A stretch of DNA of 64,000 nt, taken from Bradyrhizobium tropiciagri (GTDB lineage Bacteria; Pseudomonadota; Alphaproteobacteria; Rhizobiales; Xanthobacteraceae). Location: assembly GCF_018130545.1 (NCBI RefSeq), contig NZ_JAFCKF010000006.1:496001-560000 (forward strand), in the 5' to 3' direction. Below the pieces are notes generated by a model. The model saw only the letters and a list, made by a program, of their open reading frames with translations, searched no databases and was not told the origin of the DNA. How positions within the stretch are numbered: the stretch's first letter is position 1; every line of letters begins with the position of its first letter. Below are positions 58,103-64,000 of this stretch, piece by piece. Made by a program: the position numbers and the translations under genes.

Positions 58103-58585
58103 TTACGCGCGATGATAGGGGTGGCCGGCCAAAATGGTTGCGGCCCGATAAATCTGTTCCAGAAGCATGACGCGGACCATTTGGTGCGGCCAGGTCGCGG
58201 AGCCGAATGCAATACGCAACGAAGCCTTGCGCTGCAATTCAGGCGAAAGTCCGTCCGCGCCGCCGATAACGAAGGCCGTATGCGCCTGTCCCTCGTCGCG
58301 CCAGCGGCCGAGCTGCTGCGCGAAGCTTGCGCTGTCGATGCTCTTGCCGCGTTCGTCGAGTGCGACCAGCATGTGCTTGTCAGGCAGCAACGCCGCGATC
58401 GCCGCGGCTTCTTCCGCGATGCGCGCGGCCGTGTCGCGCGCGCGGCTCTCTGCAATCTCATGAATCTCGAGGCCGCGAAAGCCGAGCTTGCGGCCGATAT
58501 CCTCGAAGCGCTCGCGGTAACGCTCCGCGAGCTCCCGTTCAGGGCCCTGTTTCAGGCGGCCGATGCAGATGACGACGAGGCGCAT
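58103..58585 (-). CDS. rlmH: 23S rRNA pseudouridine-1915 N3-methyltransferase RlmH
   Basis: This SPOUT methyltransferase has 160 residues from the ATG at 58585 (MRLVVICIGRLKQGPERELA). The SAM-binding knot region is FVIGGADGLSPELQRKA, then LMLLEQIYRA-type sequence in VRVMLLEQIYRAATILAGHP, and the C-terminal PYHRA is conserved. It modifies helix 69 of 23S rRNA in assembled ribosomes. It follows rsfS, a common pairing. Its ribosome binding region lies inside a dispersed palindrome. Confidence 0.95.
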   Translation of the reverse strand: MRLVVICIGRLKQGPERELAERYRERFEDIGRKLGFRGLEIHEIAESRARDTAARIAEEAAAIAALLPDKHMLVALDERGKSIDSASFAQQLGRWRDEGQAHTAFVIGGADGLSPELQRKASLRIAFGSATWPHQMVRVMLLEQIYRAATILAGHPYHRA

Positions 58586-58587
58586 AC

Positions 58588-58634
58588 ACGCGTTTTCCGG
58601 CAAAGTGGAATCCGGTTTGCCGTAGAAAACGCGT
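58588..58634. repeat. Dispersed nested palindrome in the rlmH leader
   Basis: Perfect 10-bp outer arms (acgcgttttc 58588-58597, gaaaacgcgt 58625-58634) enclose an inner 7-bp pair (cggcaaa 58598-58604, tttgccg 58616-58622). It ends 2 nt before the rlmH ATG. The same outer arms occur at 12231-12276. Confidence 0.75.
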
Positions 58635-58714
58635 CAAGTCCACGACTCGCGCGCCTCCGGGCGCGCGCACAAGCTATATGCGCTGCAGCCGATTCGCATC
58701 GGCTTCGATACCCT

Positions 58715-59149
58715 TTAGACCGCCGCGGCCGCCGGGTTCTGAGTCCACAACCGTTCGAGATTGTAGAACTCGCGCACCTCAGGCCTGAACACGTGCACGA
58801 TCACCTCGCCGGAGTCGATCAGCACCCAGTCGCAATTGGGCAAGCCCTCGACATGGATGTTCTTGACCCCGTTTTCCTTGAGGCTCTTCGTCACATTCTC
58901 CGCGATCGCGCCAACGTGCCGGTTCACCCGGCCGGTGGTGACGATCATGTAGTCGGAGTATGCGGATTTGCCGCGGAGGTCGATGGTGACCGTCTCTTCC
59001 GCCTTCATGTCCTCGAGGCGGGAGAGGATCAGGCTCAGCGTCTTGTTGGCATCCGGTTTGTCGGCGTCCGGTTGCGCCTGCAAGGCCGCGGTTTTCGTCG
59101 ATGTTTTACGCGAAGTCTTGGGAACCTTGGGTAAAACAGACTTTGACAA
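58715..59149 (-). CDS. rsfS: Ribosome silencing factor RsfS
   Basis: This 144-residue protein binds uL14 and blocks subunit joining under nutrient stress. The RsfS/DUF143 domain spans about residues 35-135: LILSRLEDMKAEETVTIDLR, KSAYSDYMIVTTGRVNRHVG and EGLPNCDWVLIDSGEVIVHV, then FRPEVREFYNLERLW. A Lys/Thr-rich N-terminal extension precedes it. The start is a TTG at 59149, since no in-frame ATG comes earlier than the core. It lies between nadD and rlmH. Confidence 0.94.
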   Translation of the reverse strand: MSKSVLPKVPKTSRKTSTKTAALQAQPDADKPDANKTLSLILSRLEDMKAEETVTIDLRGKSAYSDYMIVTTGRVNRHVGAIAENVTKSLKENGVKNIHVEGLPNCDWVLIDSGEVIVHVFRPEVREFYNLERLWTQNPAAAAV

Positions 59150-59270
59150 TACAGATGTGGCCAGGGACCATTCCTTTCACTGTATCGCGGGGGCCGAATC
59201 CTCGGCACCCACGCACCATACTACGCATGTGGGGTTAATGGTTTCAATATTCCAGTAACCCTTTTGCGCT

Positions 59271-59936
59271 TCACGCCGTTCTCCAGCTCCCGTCCGGGTT
59301 CCGGAGTCCGGTCGAAGACAGATTGGATTTCATTCCTGTCAGGAAGACCCAGGCCGGCGCCTGCTGGTCGGCCAGCCGTGTCGCCTGATTTTCGGGCATG
59401 CGATAGCGCGAGAGCGCCTGCGCCGCCGGTGCGGCAAGGGCGCGAAAACTCTGGGGCGGTCGGTCGATCACGGCAATCGGCACATCGGACGCGATGCGCC
59501 GCCAATCTTTCCAGCGATGGAATTGCGCGAGATTGTCAGCGCCCATGATCCATACGAAGTGCACGCCGGAGACACGACGGCGCAAGTGGATGATCGTGTC
59601 GACAGTGTAGCTGACGCCAATGACAGCTTCGAGACAGCTGATGTCGATGCGCGGATCGTCGGCGACGCGGCGCGCTGCCTCGGCGCGTTCGGCAAGCGCA
59701 TGCAGGCCGTCATGGTTCTTCAGCGGATTGCCCGGCGTCAGCAGCCACCACACGCGGTCGAGCTGCAATCGCTTGAGCGCGAACAGGCTGATGGCGCGAT
59801 GCGCGGCGTGCGGCGGATTGAACGAGCCGCCAAGCAATCCGATGCGCATGCCGTTGGTGTAGAACGGAAGCGCCTGCGCTGCGGATAACGGCACGGTGGA
59901 AGCTTGCTGCAAGGATCTACCGTGTGCGTGCGACAA
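59271..59936 (-). CDS. nadD: Nicotinate-nucleotide adenylyltransferase
   Basis: The enzyme makes deamido-NAD from nicotinate mononucleotide and ATP. The nucleotidyltransferase motif [52 protein letters not shown] and the late SSTGLR (ISSTxxR type) are canonical. The frame starts with TTG at 59936, 3 nt past the proA stop; an ATG at 59849 ([10 protein letters not shown]) would give 192 residues. A short N-terminal extension before MRIG is seen in relatives, so I keep the longer form. It is co-transcribed with proA and rsfS. Confidence 0.93.
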   Translation of the reverse strand: MSHAHGRSLQQASTVPLSAAQALPFYTNGMRIGLLGGSFNPPHAAHRAISLFALKRLQLDRVWWLLTPGNPLKNHDGLHALAERAEAARRVADDPRIDISCLEAVIGVSYTVDTIIHLRRRVSGVHFVWIMGADNLAQFHRWKDWRRIASDVPIAVIDRPPQSFRALAAPAAQALSRYRMPENQATRLADQQAPAWVFLTGMKSNLSSTGLRNPDGSWRTA

Positions 59937-59939
59937 TGA

Positions 59940-61232
59940 TCACGGTCGTGTCTGCCCGGTGCCGTGGACGCGATATTTGAAGCTCGTCAGCTGCTCGGCG
60001 CCAACAGGGCCGCGGGCGTGGAATTTGCCGGTGGCAATCCCGATCTCCGCGCCGAAGCCGAACTCGCCACCGTCGGCGAATTGCGTCGAGGCGTTGTGCA
60101 GCACGATCGCCGAATCGACCTCATTGAGAAATCGTTGCGCAGCGGCCGCATCCTCCGTCACGATCGCATCGGTGTGATGCGAGCCGTGATTTTGAATATG
60201 CGCAATCGCGGCATCGAGACCGTCGACGATCTTCGCCGAGATGATCGCGTCCTCGTATTCGGTGTTCCAGTCCTCGTCGGACGCGGGCTTCACCCTGGCA
60301 TCGGCGCCTTGCACAAGGTCGTCGCCGCGCACCTCGCAACCGGCATCGATCAACAACTCGACCAGCGGTTTCAGTTTCGTCGCGGCGGCGTTGCGATCGA
60401 TCAGCAGGGTCTCGACGGCGCCGCACACACCGGGACGGCGCATCTTGGCGTTCAGCACGACCGATTTGGCCATGTCGAGCTTCGCGCTGGCATCGACGTA
60501 GATGTGGTTGACCCCCTCGAGATGCGCGAACACCGGCACGCGTGCTTCGGCCTCGACGCGCGCGACCAGGCTCTTGCCGCCGCGCGGCACGATCACGTCG
60601 ATGCCACCGTTCAATCCGGTCAGCATCAGGCCGACGGCCGTGCGGTCGCGGGTCGGCACCAGGGTGATCGCGGCCTCGGGCAGGCCGGCTTCGCGCAGGC
60701 CCTGCACCAGGCATTCATGGATCGCGCGGCACGAGCGGAAGCTGTCGGAGCCGCCGCGCAGGATCACGGCGTTGCCGGACTTCAGGCACAGCACGCCGGC
60801 GTCGGCGGCGACGTTGGGACGGCTCTCGAAGATCACGCCGATCACGCCGAGTGGCACGCGGACGCGCTCGATGGTCATGCCGTTCGGACGCTGCCAGCTC
60901 TCGGTGACGGCGCCGACCGGATCGATGATCTCGCGCACGGTCGCAACGCCGTCGGCCATGCCGTCGACGCGCGCCTGCGTCAGGGTCAGGCGGTCGACGA
61001 AGGCTGAGGTCATGCCGCCGGCGCGCGCCTCGGCAACGTCCTCGGCATTGGCGGCGAGGATCGCCGGCGCATGGCTGCGGATCGCGCGTTCGATCGCGGT
61101 GAGCGCCCGGTTCTTCTGCTCCGCCGGCGCCAGCGCCAGCACGCGCGCGGCGGCGCGCGCCTTGGCGGCGAGGTCGGTCATCAGGGCGGTGAGATCGGCG
61201 TTGCCGTCGATCGCCTTCAGGGGGGCACTCAT
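59940..61232 (-). CDS. proA: Glutamate-5-semialdehyde dehydrogenase (gamma-glutamyl phosphate reductase)
   Basis: This 430-residue aldehyde-dehydrogenase-fold enzyme performs the second step of proline synthesis. The catalytic thiol is C270 in [13 protein letters not shown]. The N-terminal [19 protein letters not shown], the cofactor region [19 protein letters not shown] and [12 protein letters not shown], and [19 protein letters not shown] are canonical. It is downstream of proB with a 122-nt gap and 3 nt before the nadD start, a standard proB-proA-nadD order. Confidence 0.97.
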   Translation of the reverse strand: MSAPLKAIDGNADLTALMTDLAAKARAAARVLALAPAEQKNRALTAIERAIRSHAPAILAANAEDVAEARAGGMTSAFVDRLTLTQARVDGMADGVATVREIIDPVGAVTESWQRPNGMTIERVRVPLGVIGVIFESRPNVAADAGVLCLKSGNAVILRGGSDSFRSCRAIHECLVQGLREAGLPEAAITLVPTRDRTAVGLMLTGLNGGIDVIVPRGGKSLVARVEAEARVPVFAHLEGVNHIYVDASAKLDMAKSVVLNAKMRRPGVCGAVETLLIDRNAAATKLKPLVELLIDAGCEVRGDDLVQGADARVKPASDEDWNTEYEDAIISAKIVDGLDAAIAHIQNHGSHHTDAIVTEDAAAAQRFLNEVDSAIVLHNASTQFADGGEFGFGAEIGIATGKFHARGPVGAEQLTSFKYRVHGTGQTRP

Positions 61233-61354
61233 GGAAGTCCCAGCTTTGGATTAAGGCCATGTTCTAGCATGGCAATTGCGGGGTGGCGAGGCGCGGAACC
61301 GGCATGGCAGGTGGGCGGCTGGCCGCCCCGCTCGGCCAATGGCCTACACAAGGC

Positions 61355-62497
61355 CTATTTGGCCGGGATGGCGCCGGCCGGGCCAATCACGAGGTCATCG
61401 CGATGGATCATCTCGGACCGGCCACTGATGCCCAGAATGGCCATCACGTCCGGCGAGGAGCGGCCCATGATCTTCTCGGCATTCTCGGCGTCGTAGGCGA
61501 CCAGGCCGCGGCCGATCTCGTGGGTGTCGGGGCCGCGCACCACCACGGCATCGCCACGGGCGAACTGGCCGTCGACCCGGATCACGCCGGCCGGCAGCAG
61601 GCTCTTGCCGGCGCGCAGCGCCGCCACCGCGCCGGCGTCGATGGTCAGCGTGCCCTTCGGCTCCAGCGAGCCTGCGATCCAGCGCTTGCGTGCGGTGACG
61701 GGATTGGCCGGAGTGAGGAACCAGGTGCAGCGGCCGCCATCGGCGATCGCCTGCAAGGGGTGCTCGATCTTGCCGGAGGCGATCAGCATGTGGGTGCCGG
61801 CGGTGGTCGCGATCTTGGCGGCCTCGATCTTGGTGGTCATGCCGCCGCGCGACAGTTCGGATCCTGCCGAGCCCGCCATCCCTTCGATCTCAGCAGTGAT
61901 GCTTTCGACCACCGGGATCAGCTTGGCGTCGGGATCGACCGCGGGCGGGGCGGTGTAGAGGCCGTCGATATCGGACAGCAGGATCAGAAGGTCCGCGCTC
62001 GCCATGGTGGCGACGCGGGCGGCGAGGCGATCATTGTCGCCGTAACGGATTTCAGTGGTGGCGACGGTGTCGTTCTCGTTGATCACGGGCACCGCGCCCC
62101 AATCCAGCAGCTTGGCGATCGTCGAGCGCGCATTGAGATAGCGGCGGCGCTCCTCGGTGTCCTGCAGCGTGACCAGGATCTGCCCGGCGCCGATGCCGTG
62201 ATCGCCGAGCACTTCCGACCAGATCCGCGCCAGCGCGATCTGGCCGACCGCTGCGGCAGCCTGGCTCTCCTCGAGCTTCAGCTGCCCGCGCGGCAGCTTC
62301 AGCCGGCTGCGGCCGAGCGCGATCGAGCCGGACGACACCACCATGACCTCGCAGCCGCGTTTGTGGAGCTTTGCGATGTCTTCGACCAGAGCGGCCAGCC
62401 ACGATGCACGCAACTCGCCGGCCTGCGAGTCGACCAGCAGCGACGAGCCGACCTTGACGACGATGCGGCGAAAGTTCTTGAGCGCGGGGCGTTTCAT
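61355..62497 (-). CDS. proB: Glutamate 5-kinase
   Basis: This 380-residue enzyme commits glutamate to proline synthesis and is usually feedback-inhibited by proline. The amino-acid kinase domain has [52 protein letters not shown] and the lysine site [22 protein letters not shown]-terminal PUA domain follows from about residue 280 ([20 protein letters not shown]). I take the ATG at 62497 ([17 protein letters not shown]); ten upstream residues are not family-like. Confidence 0.97.
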   Translation of the reverse strand: MKRPALKNFRRIVVKVGSSLLVDSQAGELRASWLAALVEDIAKLHKRGCEVMVVSSGSIALGRSRLKLPRGQLKLEESQAAAAVGQIALARIWSEVLGDHGIGAGQILVTLQDTEERRRYLNARSTIAKLLDWGAVPVINENDTVATTEIRYGDNDRLAARVATMASADLLILLSDIDGLYTAPPAVDPDAKLIPVVESITAEIEGMAGSAGSELSRGGMTTKIEAAKIATTAGTHMLIASGKIEHPLQAIADGGRCTWFLTPANPVTARKRWIAGSLEPKGTLTIDAGAVAALRAGKSLLPAGVIRVDGQFARGDAVVVRGPDTHEIGRGLVAYDAENAEKIMGRSSPDVMAILGISGRSEMIHRDDLVIGPAGAIPAK

Positions 62498-62564
62498 GGG
62501 TTCGGTCTGGCAGGAAGGTGGAAGCAAGAGGCGCCACGAGGTGGCATGAGAAGTCTGGTGCCGC

Positions 62565-63629
<1,065 letters not shown>

Positions 63630-63725
63630 TTAGGACAAGGCGGCCTTTGCGGCAACCCGGAAGCGCCCTGACTTCGGCGAAAAGCCTTAATTTTCGGGCC
63701 TTTTTGCGGCCCTGGCTCCTTGTTT

Positions 63726-63774
63726 GAGCATGATCCGATCGGAAAACCGCTTCACACTTTTCCGGATCATGCTC
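63726..63774. repeat. Dispersed palindrome of the gagcatgatccg family
   Basis: Perfect 12-bp arms gagcatgatccg (63726-63737) and cggatcatgctc (63763-63774) surround atcggaaaaccgcttcacac and a short T-run. It ends exactly at the stop codon of the leftward MaoC-type gene. Relatives lie at 18722, 51607 and 52736. Confidence 0.8.
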
Positions 63775-64000
63775 CTAAGTAGGCCGCCTCCGGACCAGGA
63801 ATTTCTGCGTCCCCTCCAGCACCAGCTCGCGGCGCTGGTTGTGCACGGTGGAGCGCAAGGTCACGACCCCCGTGCTCTTGCCCGGCGACAGCTCGATCAC
63901 CTCCAGCGCCGGGTAGATGGTATCGCCGGCATAGACCGGCTTGAGGAACTTGCTCGACTGTTCCAGGAAGCCGACCAGCGACTCCTCGACGACATAGGGA
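63775..64000 (-). CDS. MaoC-like (hot-dog fold) dehydratase, C-terminal part only
   Basis: The last 74 codons are read leftwards from the window edge to a TAG at 63775. Translation gives PYVVEESLVGFLEQSSKF, then LKPVYAGDTIYPALEVIEL, VVTLRSTVHNQRRELVLEG and a final TQKFLVRRRPT. The GDTIYP and VHNQRRE patterns are typical of MaoC-type enoyl-CoA hydratases of the R-specific hydratase class. The active-site Asp/His segment would lie in the missing N-terminal part. Confidence 0.8.
   Translation of the reverse strand, partial: PYVVEESLVGFLEQSSKFLKPVYAGDTIYPALEVIELSPGKSTGVVTLRSTVHNQRRELVLEGTQKFLVRRRPT

Overview
The window is a GC-rich (clearly above 60 percent by eye) stretch of alphaproteobacterial core chromosome. 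Protein sequences, gene order and dispersed palindromic repeats all point to the Bradyrhizobium/Rhodopseudomonas lineage, most likely Bradyrhizobium. This is inferred from family recognition only; no database search was run. There is no prophage, insertion sequence, CRISPR array, tRNA or rRNA. The novelty, if any, lies in small RNA, regulatory-site and repeat features and in a few poorly characterised genes set into housekeeping operons.

Region by region: 1-2 kb holds the 5' part of rpsP and ffh on the minus strand. 2-12 kb holds a metallo-beta-lactamase-fold hydrolase, a MITE-like inverted-repeat block, a secreted SIMPL/GyrI-like pair, dapF and mtaB, an orphan Bug-type solute receptor, a DUF2336 gene, an RluA-type pseudouridine synthase, and ftsY-yciB. 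12-16 kb carries a helix-hairpin-helix protein and the cytochrome c maturation genes ccmABCDG, divergent from acnA, with an Irr-type (ICE-like) motif in the shared intergenic region. 19-26 kb has a DUF1223 protein, an orphan minus-strand small RNA candidate ending in a strong intrinsic terminator, a DUF2794 protein, a Bax inhibitor-1 family protein, and an ABC exporter pair divergent from a tesA-type esterase (the same layout as E. coli tesA-ybbA-ybbP).

26-39 kb is a TCA-cycle supercluster: thpR, zapE, mdh, sucC, a DUF1579-like gene, sucD, sucA, sucB, an SDR gene, lpdA and a small membrane protein. Together with acnA it supplies aconitase, malate dehydrogenase, succinyl-CoA synthetase and the whole 2-oxoglutarate dehydrogenase complex. 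39-44 kb holds a DUF4337 protein, xerC, priA and rlpA. 44.7-49.7 kb is the F1 ATP synthase operon atpHAGDC, closed by a long-stem terminator. The F0 genes are elsewhere, as is usual in alphaproteobacteria.

50-53 kb has a membrane-anchored class III nucleotide cyclase with a duplicated C-terminal module, and an AraC-type regulator. From 52.8 kb to the end all genes lie on the minus strand. Read in the direction of transcription they are a MaoC-type fragment, obgE, proB, proA, nadD, rsfS, rlmH, envC, ctpA, a divergent polysaccharide deacetylase and two tandem RppH-type Nudix hydrolases. They link proline and NAD synthesis with ribosome maturation and cell-envelope division functions. Several families of short palindromes recur in the intergenic gaps, and some sit inside operons.
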